Shown piece by piece: positions 45,649 through 55,774 of a stretch of DNA of 64,000 nucleotides. Numbering within the stretch: the stretch's first letter is position 1; each line of letters starts with the position of its first letter. Below the pieces are notes generated by a model. It did no database searches. It was not told where the DNA came from and worked only from the letters and a program-made list of their open reading frames with translations. Both the position numbers and the translations under genes were made by a program. Source of the DNA: Pseudomonas sp. TMP9 (GTDB taxonomy: Bacteria; Pseudomonadota; Gammaproteobacteria; Pseudomonadales; Pseudomonadaceae); contig NZ_CP149803.1 of assembly GCF_037943105.1 (NCBI RefSeq), forward strand, positions 1,426,001-1,490,000, in the 5' to 3' direction.

Positions 45649-46716
45649 TCAAGCCTGCAGCGCTGCCTGCACAAGGATCGGATTAACTTGGTTGCGACCC
45701 TCGCGTTTAGCTTTATACAGCGCATCGTCGGCGCGGGTCAGTAAGCTTTCCAGATCATCGTCTGGCGCCGCCAAAGCAAAGCCAAAAGAGGCGGTGATAC
45801 TGTTGAGTACTTCGTCGGTGCGACGCACTTTGATGCGTAATGCCTGAATCTTGAGGCGCAATTGCTCGGCAAACGCATGGGCGTTGGTGGTGTCTGGGCA
45901 GTCACGCAGGATGATGCAAAACTCTTCGCCGCCATAACGCGCGGCAATAGCGCGAGGCGGGAGAGACTCACGTAGCAGTTGGCCAACATGCTGCAGCACC
46001 CGATCGCCCAAGGGGTGCCCGTATTGGTCATTAAATTGTTTGAAGTGATCGATATCCAGCATCACCAAGGCAAGGCCTTCATGTCCCGCTTGCAGGGCCT
46101 GCTCAAGGAGCCGGCTGAAGGCGTTACGGTTGAACACCTGCGTGAGGTTGTCCAATGTTGCGGCGACGTGGGCGCGTTCGAGTTGACTGCGCAGGATTTT
46201 TATCTCTTCCTGTGCAGAATTTAGCCGATAGAGAAATTTGGTTTGCTGCTCTTGCATCAATTGCGTGCTTTCTTGCAATTCCGTCAAAACGCCTGGCAGG
46301 TCGTCGATGACGGGCTCTTGCAGTGCAGCCAGGCCATGTTCCAGGCTGATTTGATAATTACTGCTGCCGGTGATGCTGCATGAGACATTGCTTTCAATAT
46401 CGTCGACTAGCTCAATCACCTGCTGCTGGCCTGCGCGCGCCTCTGCAAGCTCACCGTGGATAATAAACTCGCGAAACAGTTTGGCTGCCGTCTCTACGGG
46501 GAAACTGTCGAAGTCTGCGACGGCTTTATCCAGGCGTCGATTGAGCTCAGGCTCAAGCCCTTTGCTGTAGGTGTACCAGAGCGCGTAATGCACCGGATTT
46601 GGCGGGATATTGTGGCGCATCATCAGCGGCACCGCTTTTTTTAGCAGCGCTGCAGCATCACGCGTTTCTTCGGGATAGAGGTCTAATATATTTGGAAGTT
46701 TTCTTGGGGTGTTCAT
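45649..46716 (-). CDS. Diguanylate cyclase (GGDEF domain), no I-site
   Basis: A 355-residue cytoplasmic protein. An N-terminal helical region (about 1-165, with YALWYTYSKGLEPEL) and coiled coil precede a GGDEF domain. The active-site motif is GGEEF (262-266) and the metal-binding LDIDHFKQFND is intact, so it should make c-di-GMP from GTP. The inhibitory RxxD site five residues before the motif is missing (P and A in place of R and D), so product inhibition should be weak. The upstream GTG at 46725 is an alternative start. Confidence 0.9.
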   Translation of the reverse strand: MNTPRKLPNILDLYPEETRDAAALLKKAVPLMMRHNIPPNPVHYALWYTYSKGLEPELNRRLDKAVADFDSFPVETAAKLFREFIIHGELAEARAGQQQVIELVDDIESNVSCSITGSSNYQISLEHGLAALQEPVIDDLPGVLTELQESTQLMQEQQTKFLYRLNSAQEEIKILRSQLERAHVAATLDNLTQVFNRNAFSRLLEQALQAGHEGLALVMLDIDHFKQFNDQYGHPLGDRVLQHVGQLLRESLPPRAIAARYGGEEFCIILRDCPDTTNAHAFAEQLRLKIQALRIKVRRTDEVLNSITASFGFALAAPDDDLESLLTRADDALYKAKREGRNQVNPILVQAALQA

Positions 46717-46861
46717 GCACGTCACTGTGTCAAGGTTGCAATGTGCTAAAGCATAGAACAGCTGTGGTTGATTCGCCTAGCAAAAGCCCAGTGGCTGCTG
46801 GGCGCATGCTGGATTTGTTGGACGTGAATAACTCAGTTGCTTTGAGCCAAACGCCCTAAAG

Positions 46862-46905
46862 CAGAAAACCCTCGGTTCGGCCATGAGGCTTCCGAGGGTT
46901 TTCTG
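46862..46905 (-). terminator. Terminator downstream of dps
   Basis: A 14-bp stem, CAGAAAACCCTCGG (46862-46875) with its complement at 46892-46905. The loop is 16 bases long and could pair further (GCC/GGC). On the minus strand the right arm ends in GGGTTTTCTG, followed by CTTT. Confidence 0.65.
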
Positions 46906-46996
46906 TTGTAGCCCACACATATCCGACGCTAAGGCTTGTTTCATCAACACTTTGGCGAGCACGTCCGCGTTACTTGTGGGGCGCTAGATTACTTAA

Positions 46997-47467
46997 CTAG
47001 GCGGCCAGTAGGCTGCGCAACATCCACGCGGTTTTTTCATGGACTTGCATGCGCTGGGTGAGCAAGTCAGCGGTAGGTTCGTCACTGATTTTTTCCAGCA
47101 ACGGGAAAATGCCGCGTGCAGTGCGTACGACTGCTTCTTGACCTTGGACCAGCAACTTGATCATGTCTTGTGCGCTCGGTACGCCTTCTTCTTCCTTAAT
47201 AGAGGAGAGGCGGGCATAAGCCGCGTAGGTACCAGGTGCCGGGAAGCCGAGGGTGCGGATACGTTCTGCAATGTCATCCACGGCCAATGCCAGCTCGGTG
47301 TACTGACCTTCAAACATCAAATGCAAGGTATTGAACATCGGGCCGGTGACGTTCCAGTGGAAATTATGGGTTTTCAGGTAAAGCGTGTAGGTGTCAGCAA
47401 GCAGACGCGACAAGCCTTCGGCGATGGCGGCGCGGTCTTTCTCAGCAATTCCAATATTAATTTCCAT
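46997..47467 (-). CDS. dps: Dps-like ferritin / DNA-protection protein
   Basis: A 156-residue four-helix-bundle protein that stores iron and protects DNA against peroxide. The ferroxidase ligands are in [30 protein letters not shown] (His, His, Asp/Glu set), the normal Dps site between subunits. The N-terminal tail is short, so DNA binding may be weak. GGAGAG lies just upstream of the ATG. PA0962-like. Confidence 0.93.
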   Translation of the reverse strand: MEINIGIAEKDRAAIAEGLSRLLADTYTLYLKTHNFHWNVTGPMFNTLHLMFEGQYTELALAVDDIAERIRTLGFPAPGTYAAYARLSSIKEEEGVPSAQDMIKLLVQGQEAVVRTARGIFPLLEKISDEPTADLLTQRMQVHEKTAWMLRSLLAA

Positions 47468-47684
47468 TGCATTTCTCTCCAGGCGTTAGGGGGCTCGGCT
47501 GCCCGCTGTAATGGGCAGAGACTATCATGGGTGCTGCCGAGGATTGTTGTCGGTTAAATCAATAACAGTGATGTTTGGACGTCAATGCTCAGCCCGGGTT
47601 CAATTTATCTCTGTTAGGCATGCTTAGGCGTAGAGCTTTTAGATGGCGCAGTGATCCTTGAGCACAATTGCTCAGCGAAAGGGC

Positions 47685-48803
47685 TCAGCGCTTGGCCAAT
47701 AAGGGGTTTTGTTGCAGCGCTCGATTGAACAGCGCGACCCAATGCGCACTGAACTGACTCCCAGCAAGATTATTGATTTCGAGAATGGCTCGCAGGCGTG
47801 GACGTTTGTTCAACGCTTGGTGCGCGCGTTCATGGGTGCGCGCGTCGAAGGTATCAACGATGTTGATAATAAGCGCGCCTGGGCTGGTTTCGATTTCTTT
47901 CAGCCCTTTCGGGTAACCACTGCCGTCAGCGTGTTCCTGATGTTGCAGGACCATTTCCGCCGCTGCATCCCACTGCGGCATACGCTTGAGTAAATCGTGG
48001 GCAAGGCGCGGGTGGGCTTGCATTTGGCGGCGCTCCTCGCGATTCAGGTGAGCGTCCTTGTGCAGCACCTCAAGCGGCAGAAAAGCCATGCCCATATCGT
48101 GCAAACAAATGGCCGCTGTCAGTTGCGCGGGTTGTTCTGGCTCGCCGCCTAGTTGATTAATGGCCAAGGCTAGGTCGAGTTGGCGCAAGCCGCGGCCCTG
48201 CCAGAAGTGTGAGCGACGCTCGCTGGCTTGCATCAAGTCGATAAAGAACAACAAATCTGCGTCAGGCTCGATGCCATAACGATTCAACAGTTGTGCCGCA
48301 TCAAGGTGTGCGGGGTTACTGATACTGGCCGGCTGTGAGTTGGGGTCAAGTTGCTGCAGCAGGGCGCTACGCAGGGCGGTTTGTTGTGCAGTGGGTGTTT
48401 GCGCGAGATCGCTGAGTGCTCGGCCCAACGCTTGGCTCTGGCTGGCGCTGAGCTGCTCCGCGGGGCCTCCGAGGGCATGATGGATTTGCTCTTTAAGGTG
48501 GTCGAGGGTCAATAGAAGAATGTCACCCAGTAAACTGTCGAAGCGCAACTGGCCTTCGCGCAGGCATGACAGCACATCCTCCATGGCCTGCGGTATAAGC
48601 ATCAGTTTGTCTAAACCGATGTAACCCAGATTGCCCTTAAGTGTATGCACCGAGCGAAATAACTCGCGCAGGCGTTCGCGGTCATCGGGGGCGTGTTCAA
48701 GCTCAATCAGCAATTGCTCACAGCGTTGGAATTGTTCGCTGGATTCCAAACGAAAATCCGCCAGCAAATCGCTGGGGATTTCCGTCAAGTTTGATGTGTC
48801 CAT
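47685..48803 (-). CDS. HPt domain fused to an atypical HD-GYP domain
   Basis: A 372-residue cytoplasmic protein. The N-terminal HPt domain (about 10-110) has the phosphorylatable His53 in LFRSVHTLKGNLGYIGL. The C-terminal half (about 170-372) is HD-GYP-like: LHDMGM (235-239) in place of HDxGK, a histidine at 264, HQEHADGSGYP (288-298) in place of the usual HHE..DGSGYP, and NIVDTFDA. GYP is intact, but two conserved positions are changed (Lys to Met, second His to Gln). It may be a weak or inactive c-di-GMP phosphodiesterase controlled by phosphotransfer. Confidence 0.85.
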   Translation of the reverse strand: MDTSNLTEIPSDLLADFRLESSEQFQRCEQLLIELEHAPDDRERLRELFRSVHTLKGNLGYIGLDKLMLIPQAMEDVLSCLREGQLRFDSLLGDILLLTLDHLKEQIHHALGGPAEQLSASQSQALGRALSDLAQTPTAQQTALRSALLQQLDPNSQPASISNPAHLDAAQLLNRYGIEPDADLLFFIDLMQASERRSHFWQGRGLRQLDLALAINQLGGEPEQPAQLTAAICLHDMGMAFLPLEVLHKDAHLNREERRQMQAHPRLAHDLLKRMPQWDAAAEMVLQHQEHADGSGYPKGLKEIETSPGALIINIVDTFDARTHERAHQALNKRPRLRAILEINNLAGSQFSAHWVALFNRALQQNPLLAKR

Positions 48804-48905
48804 AAGCTTCTCCGGGTATTCATGACCACAACGACGCGTACTTGAGTATAGAAAAGCCTGGCAAAAGCGCGCAGAGCGGCGGCTGCATGTGGCGGCCTAA
48901 CCATA

Positions 48906-48911
48906 TATAAT
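48906..48911 (+). promoter_or_regulatory. Candidate -10 element upstream of aspS
   Basis: Perfect TATAAT, 172 bases before the aspS start. No convincing -35 hexamer is visible at 16-18 bases, so the promoter assignment is tentative. If correct, aspS has a leader of about 165 bases. Confidence 0.45.
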
Positions 48912-49083
48912 CCAGCCCTGCCGGATTTTGTGGGGTTCGCGGGTGGGTGCACATGCATCACCAGCCTTTAACGCCCCTGAAAACAGCGCACTTGCGCAAC
49001 ATGACGCATACGCCCGCCGGCCAACGAGCGTCGCAACTATTGCGGCCCAACGAATTCAAGACTCAAGAGAAGCGACCACCACC

Positions 49084-50859
49084 ATGATGCGCAGCCAGTA
49101 TTGCGGCCAACTGAACGAGAGCCTGGACGGCCAGGAAGTCACCCTTTGCGGTTGGGTACATCGCCGCCGTGACCATGGCGGGGTGATTTTCCTCGACATC
49201 CGTGACCGTGAAGGTCTCGCTCAGGTGGTATTCGACCCGGACCGCGCGGCAACCTTTGCCGCTGCCGATAAAGTGCGCAGCGAGTACGTGGTGAAAATCA
49301 CCGGTAAAGTACGCGTGCGCCCAGAGGGTGCGCGTAATGCCAACATGGCCTCCGGCGCTATCGAAGTACTGGGTTATGAGCTAGAAGTGCTGAACGAAGC
49401 GGAAACCCCACCGTTCCCACTCAACGAATACACCGATGTCGGCGAAGAAACTCGCCTGCGCTACCGCTTTATTGACCTGCGTCGCCCAGAGATGGCGGCT
49501 AAGTTGAAGCTGCGTTCGAGCATCACCAGCAGCATTCGTCGTTACCTCGACGACAACGGCTTCCTTGATGTAGAAACACCGATCCTCACCCGCGCTACAC
49601 CTGAAGGCGCGCGTGACTATCTGGTGCCGAGTCGCACCCACGCGGGTAGCTTCTTCGCACTGCCGCAGTCGCCACAGCTGTTCAAGCAATTGCTGATGGT
49701 TGCCGGCTTCGACCGTTACTACCAGATCGCTAAGTGCTTTCGCGACGAAGACCTGCGCGCTGATCGTCAGCCAGAATTCACCCAGATTGACATCGAAACC
49801 AGCTTTATGGATGAGGCCGACATCATGGCCATCACCGAAAAGATGATTCGCCAGCTGTTCAAAGAAGTGTTGGACGTCGAGTTCGGCGAGTTGCCGCATA
49901 TGACGCTGGCCGAAGCCATGCGCCGTTTCGGCTCCGACAAACCGGACTTGCGTAACCCGCTGGAATTGGTAGACGTCGCCGACCAGCTCAAAGATGTCGA
50001 CTTCAAGGTGTTCGCGGGTCCGGCTAACGATCCGAAGTGCCGCGTGACAGCCCTGCGCGTGCCGGGCGGGGCGAGCATGCCGCGCAAGCAGATCGACGAC
50101 TACACCAAGTTCGTCGGTATTTATGGTGCCAAGGGCTTGGCTTACATCAAGGTCAACGAGCGTGCCAATGGTGTTGAAGGTCTGCAGTCGCCGATCGTTA
50201 AGAACATCCCGCTGGACAACATCAATGTGATCCTTGATCGCGTCGGTGCAGTGGATGGTGACATCGTGTTCTTTGGTGCTGACAAGGCCAAGATTGTCTC
50301 CGAAGCCTTGGGTGCGCTGCGCATCAAGCTCGGTCATGACCTGAGCCTGTTGACCTGTGAATGGGCGCCATTGTGGGTTGTCGACTTCCCGATGTTCGAA
50401 GAAAGCGACGACGGCAGTCTAACGGCTATGCACCACCCGTTCACTGCGCCAAGTTGCAGCCCAGCAGAGTTGGAGGCTAACCCAGCCGCCGCTCTGTCGC
50501 GCGCTTATGACATGGTTCTGAACGGCACTGAGTTGGGTGGCGGTTCGATCCGTATCCATGACAAGTCAATGCAGCAGACAGTCTTCCGTGTGCTGGGCAT
50601 CAGCGAAGACGAGCAGCAGGAAAAGTTCGGCTTCCTCCTCGATGCTCTGAAGTTCGGTGCGCCGCCTCACGGTGGTTTGGCCTTCGGCCTAGATCGCCTG
50701 GTGATGCTGATGACCGGCGCACAATCGATCCGTGAAGTGATTGCCTTCCCGAAAACCCAGAGCGCTGCCTGCGTGATGACTCAGGCGCCGGGTGAGGTGG
50801 ATAACAAGTCGCTGCGCGAATTGCATATCCGCCTGCGCGAGCAACCCAAGGCCGAATAA
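49084..50859 (+). CDS. aspS: Aspartyl-tRNA(Asp/Asn) synthetase
   Basis: A 591-residue class II synthetase, the same length as P. aeruginosa AspS. The N-terminal OB-fold anticodon domain starts [33 protein letters not shown]. Motif 2 is [27 protein letters not shown], and motif 3 [13 protein letters not shown] bacterial GAD insertion is present. Pseudomonas AspS is non-discriminating and also charges tRNA-Asn, which the amidotransferase then corrects. The open frame extends 52 codons 5'; the start is set by the family N-terminus. Confidence 0.97.
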   Translation: MMRSQYCGQLNESLDGQEVTLCGWVHRRRDHGGVIFLDIRDREGLAQVVFDPDRAATFAAADKVRSEYVVKITGKVRVRPEGARNANMASGAIEVLGYELEVLNEAETPPFPLNEYTDVGEETRLRYRFIDLRRPEMAAKLKLRSSITSSIRRYLDDNGFLDVETPILTRATPEGARDYLVPSRTHAGSFFALPQSPQLFKQLLMVAGFDRYYQIAKCFRDEDLRADRQPEFTQIDIETSFMDEADIMAITEKMIRQLFKEVLDVEFGELPHMTLAEAMRRFGSDKPDLRNPLELVDVADQLKDVDFKVFAGPANDPKCRVTALRVPGGASMPRKQIDDYTKFVGIYGAKGLAYIKVNERANGVEGLQSPIVKNIPLDNINVILDRVGAVDGDIVFFGADKAKIVSEALGALRIKLGHDLSLLTCEWAPLWVVDFPMFEESDDGSLTAMHHPFTAPSCSPAELEANPAAALSRAYDMVLNGTELGGGSIRIHDKSMQQTVFRVLGISEDEQQEKFGFLLDALKFGAPPHGGLAFGLDRLVMLMTGAQSIREVIAFPKTQSAACVMTQAPGEVDNKSLRELHIRLREQPKAE

Positions 50860-50867
50860 GCCGAGTC

Positions 50868-50893
50868 AAAAAGCCTGGTTTTCCAGGCTTTTT
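50868..50893 (+). terminator. Terminator of aspS
   Basis: Eleven-bp stem AAAAAGCCTGG / CCAGGCTTTTT with a four-T loop, eight bases after the stop. Confidence 0.9.
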
Positions 50894-50963
50894 GCTTATG
50901 GGGTGGGGCAGATATTTGTGCGCTCACACCCCGCAATTTCAGTTTAATGAAACGGAGTGAGTT

Positions 50964-51713
50964 ATGGCTGGTCATTCCAAATGGGCCAACATCAAGCATC
51001 GCAAAGGGCGTCAAGACGCCAAACGCGGCAAGATTTTTACCAAGTTCATCCGCGAGCTGACTGTGGCTGCTAAGCATGGCGGCCCTCTGGCGGCAGACAA
51101 TCCGCGTTTGCGTCTGGCCATGGATAAAGCGCTGACCGCCAACATGTCGCGTGATGTCATTGACCGTGCAATTGCTCGCGGTGCGGGTAACAACGAAGCG
51201 GACAATGTTGCTGAGCTCAGTTACGAAGGTTATGCCCTGGGCGGTGTGGCGATTATCGTCGAAACCATGACCGATAACCGCAATCGCACGGCCGCTGAAG
51301 TGCGCCATGCCTTTACCAAATGCGGCGGTAACTTGGGCACCGACGGCTCGGTGGCCTATATGTTCGACCGCAAAGGGCAGCTCAGCTTTGCGGCGGGCGT
51401 CAATGAAGATGCACTCATGGAGGCGGCGCTGGAAGCCGGTGCCGATGATGTGGAAATGGCCGAGGATGGTTCGGCGCTGGTGTCCACAGGCTTTGCTGAT
51501 TTCCATGCCGTTATCGAAGCGCTCAGTGCTGCTGGCTTTAAAGTGGATGAAGCGGAAATCGCCATGATCCCGTCAATCAGTGCACCAATTGATGATCTAG
51601 AAACGGCGCAAAAAGTCATCAAATTGATCGACATGTTGGAGGATCTTGACGATGTGCAAGAGGTCTACCACAACGCTGAAATCCCTGACGAACTCATCGA
51701 GCAGCTTGGCTGA
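50964..51713 (+). CDS. pmpR: YebC/PmpR family regulator
   Basis: A 249-residue protein with the invariant N-terminus [27 protein letters not shown]. In P. aeruginosa PmpR represses quinolone-signal regulator expression; family members also act on translation. All three YebC domains appear complete ([18 protein letters not shown] middle; [16 protein letters not shown] near the end). A quorum-sensing role here is not implied by context. Confidence 0.93.
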   Translation: MAGHSKWANIKHRKGRQDAKRGKIFTKFIRELTVAAKHGGPLAADNPRLRLAMDKALTANMSRDVIDRAIARGAGNNEADNVAELSYEGYALGGVAIIVETMTDNRNRTAAEVRHAFTKCGGNLGTDGSVAYMFDRKGQLSFAAGVNEDALMEAALEAGADDVEMAEDGSALVSTGFADFHAVIEALSAAGFKVDEAEIAMIPSISAPIDDLETAQKVIKLIDMLEDLDDVQEVYHNAEIPDELIEQLG

Positions 51714-51785
51714 ATGGTCACTAAAGCGGCGGTTTTTCGAGTTTATTAACCCCTAAGCCCCGGATTTATTAAAGCGTCTCCCTGG

Positions 51786-51814
51786 GTGACGCGACAGTGA
51801 CCTAGCTCTATACT
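51786..51814 (+). promoter_or_regulatory. Promoter of ruvCAB
   Basis: GTGACG (51786-51791) and TATACT (51809-51814) with a 17-base spacer. The predicted start of transcription falls at the beginning of the LexA-like box. Confidence 0.65.
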
Positions 51815-51820
51815 CGGCAA

Positions 51821-51836
51821 CTGGATAAATAGACAG
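51821..51836. promoter_or_regulatory. LexA (SOS) box before ruvC
   Basis: CTGGATAAATAGACAG fits the CTGT-N8-ACAG consensus with one change (G for T) and has the AT-rich centre typical of gammaproteobacterial LexA sites. It lies 43 bases before ruvC, directly after the -10 element, where a repressor would block initiation. Confidence 0.72.
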
Positions 51837-51879
51837 TGTGCCAGTTGAGCTAGCTGGTGCCTTGAGTGGGCAGTAGGGC

Positions 51880-52404
51880 ATGACCTTGATTCTCGGTATC
51901 GACCCCGGATCACGTATTACCGGTTATGGCGTGGTGCGTGATAACGGACGCAATTGCGAGTACGTCGCTTCAGGCTGTATACGCACCGGCAACGGCACTA
52001 TGCCGGAGCGCCTGCAAGTGGTGTTTCGCGGTGTGCGCGAAGTCATCGAAACCTTCGGCCCTGTGACCATGGGCATTGAGCAGGTGTTTATGGCGCGCAA
52101 TCCCGATTCTGCACTCAAACTTGGCCAAGCCCGCGGCGTGGCGATTGTGGCAGGCATTGAAGCAGGGCTGGATATCGCCGAATACACCGCCACCCAGGTT
52201 AAGCAGGCGATCGCCGGCAGCGGCGGGGCGGACAAAGAACAAGTGCAGATGATGGTCATGCACCTACTTAAACTGGTGCAGAAGCCGCAGATTGACGCCT
52301 CAGATGCCCTGGCAATTGCCTTGTGTCATGCCCATCATCGGCAGAGCCTGCTCCCACACGGTTTGGTCGGCGCCAAGCGGCGCGCGGGTCGTCTTCGTTT
52401 GTAA
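51880..52404 (+). CDS. ruvC: Holliday junction resolvase RuvC
   Basis: A 174-residue endonuclease that cuts Holliday junctions. The first catalytic Asp is in [16 protein letters not shown], Glu in [22 protein letters not shown], and the last acidic pair in [17 protein letters not shown]. It leads ruvCAB, with ruvA starting 24 bases after its stop. Confidence 0.97.
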   Translation: MTLILGIDPGSRITGYGVVRDNGRNCEYVASGCIRTGNGTMPERLQVVFRGVREVIETFGPVTMGIEQVFMARNPDSALKLGQARGVAIVAGIEAGLDIAEYTATQVKQAIAGSGGADKEQVQMMVMHLLKLVQKPQIDASDALAIALCHAHHRQSLLPHGLVGAKRRAGRLRL

Positions 52405-52428
52405 GGTAATTTTTAAGGAAAAGCAGCG

Positions 52429-53034
52429 GTGATCGGACGTTTGCGCGGCACCCTGGCGGAAAAACAGCCGCCCCATGTGATTATTGACATAAATGGTTTG
52501 GGTTATGAGCTGGAAGTGCCCATGACGACCCTGTACCGCTTGCCCTCAGTGGGTGAACCGCTGACGCTGCACACCCATCTGGTGGTGCGCGAAGATGCTC
52601 ACCTGCTTTATGGTTTCTTTGAGAAGCGTGAGCGTGAGCTGTTCCGCGAGTTAATCCGCCTTAATGGCGTCGGGCCAAAGCTGGCCTTGGCCTTGATGTC
52701 CGGGCTTGAGGTGGATGAGTTGGTGCGCTGCGTGCAAGCGCAAGACACCTCGGTGTTGGTGAGAATCCCTGGTGTTGGTAAGAAAACTGCCGAACGCCTA
52801 TTGGTTGAGCTCAAAGATCGTTTCAAAGCATGGGAAACGGTGCCCGGTATGTCCGCTCTAGTGGTGGAACCTCGCGCGGGTGGTGCAGTCTCAAGCGCTG
52901 AGAATGACGCCGTGAGCGCACTTATTTCGCTCGGCTACAAACCCCAAGAAGCCAGCCGTGCTGTATCCGCTATTAAGGAAGACGGTTTGAGCAGTGAAGA
53001 TATGATTCGTCGCGCCCTGAAGGGAATGCTCTAG
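52429..53034 (+). CDS. ruvA: Holliday junction DNA helicase subunit RuvA
   Basis: A 201-residue junction-binding protein. The OB fold starts [31 protein letters not shown], helix-hairpin-helix motifs ([15 protein letters not shown] and [16 protein letters not shown]) follow, and a C-terminal RuvB-binding domain ends the protein. GTG start with AAGGA upstream. Its stop overlaps the ruvB start (TAGTG). Confidence 0.97.
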   Translation: MIGRLRGTLAEKQPPHVIIDINGLGYELEVPMTTLYRLPSVGEPLTLHTHLVVREDAHLLYGFFEKRERELFRELIRLNGVGPKLALALMSGLEVDELVRCVQAQDTSVLVRIPGVGKKTAERLLVELKDRFKAWETVPGMSALVVEPRAGGAVSSAENDAVSALISLGYKPQEASRAVSAIKEDGLSSEDMIRRALKGML

Positions 53035-54086
53035 TGCTAGAAGCTGATCGCCTGATTACCGCTGCCCCGCGTGAGCGTGATGAGCAGGTGGACCGCGCCA
53101 TTCGCCCGCTAAAACTGGCTGATTACATCGGCCAGCCTAGTGTGCGCGAGCAGATGGAGCTGTTTATCCAGGCGGCTCGTGGGCGCAGCGAGGCGCTCGA
53201 TCACACCCTGATTTTTGGTCCTCCCGGGTTGGGTAAAACCACCTTGGCCAACATCATCGCTCAGGAAATGAATGTCTCGATCAAGAGCACCTCGGGTCCC
53301 GTTCTAGAGCGTCCAGGTGATTTGGCAGCCTTGCTGACCAATCTTGAGCCGGGCGATGTGTTGTTTATTGATGAGATTCATCGCTTGTCGCCGATTGTCG
53401 AGGAAGTCCTCTATCCAGCCATGGAAGACTTTCAGCTCGACATTATGATCGGTGAAGGTCCGGCTGCACGCTCAATCAAGCTCGATTTGCCGCCGTTTAC
53501 GCTGGTTGGCGCCACGACGCGTGCGGGCATGCTGACCAATCCATTGCGCGACCGTTTCGGTATCGTCCAGCGCCTTGAGTTCTACAACACTGAAGACCTG
53601 ACCACTATCGTCACGCGTTCGGCGGGCATTCTGGGTTTGCCGATTGAACCCCGCGGAGCATTTGAGATTGCCCGGCGCGCGCGCGGTACGCCACGAATTG
53701 CCAACCGCTTACTGCGTCGGGTACGCGACTTTGCCGAAGTCCGCGGTACGGGTGATATCACCCGCGAGATTGCGGACCTGGCGCTGAATCTGCTGGATGT
53801 CGATGAGCGCGGTTTAGATCATCAAGACCGTCGCCTGCTGCTGACCATGATTGAGAAATTTGACGGCGGCCCGGTTGGCGTAGATAACCTAGCGGCCGCC
53901 ATCAGTGAGGAGCGCCACACCATTGAAGATGTGCTGGAACCTTACTTAATTCAGCAGGGTTACATCATGCGCACCCCACGCGGACGTGTGGTTACCCGGC
54001 ATGCTTACCTGCATTTTGGTCTTAATGTACCCAAGCGCATGGGTGAGCTGCCGGTAACTGAGCCATTTGATGGTGTCACGGAGTAA
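53034..54086 (+). CDS. ruvB: Holliday junction branch migration ATPase RuvB
   Basis: A 350-residue AAA+ motor that drives branch migration with RuvA. Walker A is [13 protein letters not shown], Walker [12 protein letters not shown], sensor 1 [18 protein letters not shown]; the C-terminal winged helix has [20 protein letters not shown] start overlapping the ruvA stop by one base, so ruvA and ruvB are coupled. Confidence 0.98.
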   Translation: MLEADRLITAAPRERDEQVDRAIRPLKLADYIGQPSVREQMELFIQAARGRSEALDHTLIFGPPGLGKTTLANIIAQEMNVSIKSTSGPVLERPGDLAALLTNLEPGDVLFIDEIHRLSPIVEEVLYPAMEDFQLDIMIGEGPAARSIKLDLPPFTLVGATTRAGMLTNPLRDRFGIVQRLEFYNTEDLTTIVTRSAGILGLPIEPRGAFEIARRARGTPRIANRLLRRVRDFAEVRGTGDITREIADLALNLLDVDERGLDHQDRRLLLTMIEKFDGGPVGVDNLAAAISEERHTIEDVLEPYLIQQGYIMRTPRGRVVTRHAYLHFGLNVPKRMGELPVTEPFDGVTE

Positions 54087-54137
54087 GAAAAATACTTGCT
54101 CTACCCAATTGGCAAGACCCGGAGCTAAGACTAGAGT

Positions 54138-54590
54138 ATGCGCGCGCAAAACGGAGTTCAGCCGTCCACCTTTCGCTGTCGGGTTTATTTTGAAGACACC
54201 GATGCGGGCGGCATCGTCTACTACGTCAATTACCTAAAATTTATGGAGCGGGCTCGCACTGAGCGCTTACGTGATCTGGGGTTTCTCCAGTCGACGTTAG
54301 CCGAGGAGGGCCTGTTATTTGTCGTGCACTCAGCTGAAGCGCGCTATCACGCCCCAGCCAAGCTTGACGATGAACTGCTGGTAAGCGCCGAAGTGATTGA
54401 ATTAAACCGTGCCAGCCTGCGTTTTCGTCAGCAGGTCAGGCGGGCAACGGATGATGCGCTGCTCTGTGAAGGGCAGTTTATGGTGGCTTGTGTGCGCGCC
54501 GATAATTTGAAACCCCGGGCTATTCCCCCAACCTTGCACGCGGCCTTTGCCGAGCAAGGCGGCGCGGGTAAATCTAAAGCAGGAGAGTAA
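54138..54590 (+). CDS. ybgC: Tol-Pal associated acyl-CoA thioesterase YbgC
   Basis: A 150-residue hotdog thioesterase of the 4-hydroxybenzoyl-CoA type. The catalytic Asp lies in [27 protein letters not shown]. Family members act on short-chain or phospholipid-linked acyl groups and are encoded at the head of tol-pal. tolQ follows two bases after the stop, so it is the first gene of the operon. Confidence 0.94.
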   Translation: MRAQNGVQPSTFRCRVYFEDTDAGGIVYYVNYLKFMERARTERLRDLGFLQSTLAEEGLLFVVHSAEARYHAPAKLDDELLVSAEVIELNRASLRFRQQVRRATDDALLCEGQFMVACVRADNLKPRAIPPTLHAAFAEQGGAGKSKAGE

Positions 54591-54592
54591 GC

Positions 54593-55288
54593 GTGGAAGC
54601 CAACGCCGTTGACCACATGTCGATTTGGAGTTTGATCAGCGCCGCCAGTTTGGTGGTGCAATTGGTAATGCTGACACTGGTGGCCGCCTCGGTTTTTTCG
54701 TGGGTGATCATTTTCCAACGCACGGCACTGTTGCGTGCGGCCAAGCGTGCTTTGGATAGTTTCGAGGAGCGCTTCTGGTCGGGTATCGACTTGTCCAAAC
54801 TTTACCGTCAGGTGGGCAGTAACCCTGATCCAGATTCTGGCTTGGAACAAATATTCCGCGCAGGCTTCAAGGATTTCTCACGTCTGCGTCAGCAGCCTGG
54901 CGTAGACCCAGACGCGGTGATGGATGCCGTGGCACGCGCCATGCGCGTGGCCATCTCCCGTGAAGAAGAGAAGCTCGATCAGAGCCTGCCTTTTCTTGCC
55001 ACTGTTGGTTCCACCAGCCCTTATATCGGCCTGTTCGGCACAGTGTGGGGCATCATGAACTCCTTCCGCGGTTTGGCCCAAGTCCAGCAAGCCACCCTGG
55101 CGACTGTGGCGCCAGGTATTGCTGAGGCGTTGATTGCCACCGCAATCGGTTTGTTTGCCGCCATTCCTGCGGTAATTGCGTACAACCGTTTCTCCGCGCG
55201 AGGCGAAATGCTGATCGGCCGTTACTACACCTTTGCTGACGAATTCCAGGCAATTTTGCACCGAAAAGTCCACACCAGCGACGACTAA
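54593..55288 (+). CDS. tolQ: Tol-Pal motor protein TolQ
   Basis: A 231-residue inner-membrane protein with three helices (about 19-40, 137-158, 172-195), homologous to ExbB/MotA. With TolR it makes the proton-driven stator that energises TolA. The conserved LPFLATVGSTSPYIGLFGTVWGIMNSF and ATAIGLFAAIPAVIAYN blocks are intact. GTG start, closely following ybgC. Confidence 0.96.
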   Translation: MEANAVDHMSIWSLISAASLVVQLVMLTLVAASVFSWVIIFQRTALLRAAKRALDSFEERFWSGIDLSKLYRQVGSNPDPDSGLEQIFRAGFKDFSRLRQQPGVDPDAVMDAVARAMRVAISREEEKLDQSLPFLATVGSTSPYIGLFGTVWGIMNSFRGLAQVQQATLATVAPGIAEALIATAIGLFAAIPAVIAYNRFSARGEMLIGRYYTFADEFQAILHRKVHTSDD

Positions 55289-55321
55289 GCCTTAGGCGCT
55301 CTTCAAAAAAGGTTTTAAGTC

Positions 55322-55774
55322 ATGGCCAGAATTCGTAACAGACGCAAGCCGGTCTCCGAGATGAACGTGGTGCCTTACATCGATGTGATGTTGGTGCTGC
55401 TGGTGATCTTTATGGTGACTGCGCCCATGCTCAACCAAGGGGTTAAGGTCGATCTGCCAAAAGTCAGCAGTGAAGTCTTGCCGCAGGACAATAATTCCCA
55501 GGTATTGACCATCTCGATCAAGGCCGACAAAACCTATTACTGGAACATGGGCACCGAAGTCGATGTCGATACCGTGCAGGACCAAGCGCTGACGCTGGAA
55601 GAAATGACCCGTGCAGTCACGGCCATCATCAGCCAGAGCCGTGCCACAGGTAAGCAGGTGCAAGTGTTCGTGCGTGGCGATAAGTCTGTTGACTACGGCA
55701 CGGTGATGGCGGCGATGGGCGGCTTGCAGCAAGCTGACGTGGCTAACGTCGGGCTGATTACCGAGGCCCCCTGA
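55322..55774 (+). CDS. tolR: Tol-Pal motor protein TolR
   Basis: A 150-residue ExbD-like protein with one N-terminal membrane helix (about 18-40) holding the essential proton-path Asp in VPYIDVMLVLLVIFMVTAPM, and a periplasmic peptidoglycan-binding domain. It overlaps tolA by one base (TGATG). Confidence 0.96.
   Translation: MARIRNRRKPVSEMNVVPYIDVMLVLLVIFMVTAPMLNQGVKVDLPKVSSEVLPQDNNSQVLTISIKADKTYYWNMGTEVDVDTVQDQALTLEEMTRAVTAIISQSRATGKQVQVFVRGDKSVDYGTVMAAMGGLQQADVANVGLITEAP

Noticed and set aside
49381..50337. 318-codon open frame on the minus strand opposite aspS
   Set aside because: A full-length AspS is certain on the plus strand; the antisense reading is a composition shadow common in GC-rich coding DNA and resembles no known protein.
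50781..51506. 241-codon antisense frame across the aspS end and yebC
   Set aside because: It spans the aspS terminator and two real genes, and has no recognisable domain.
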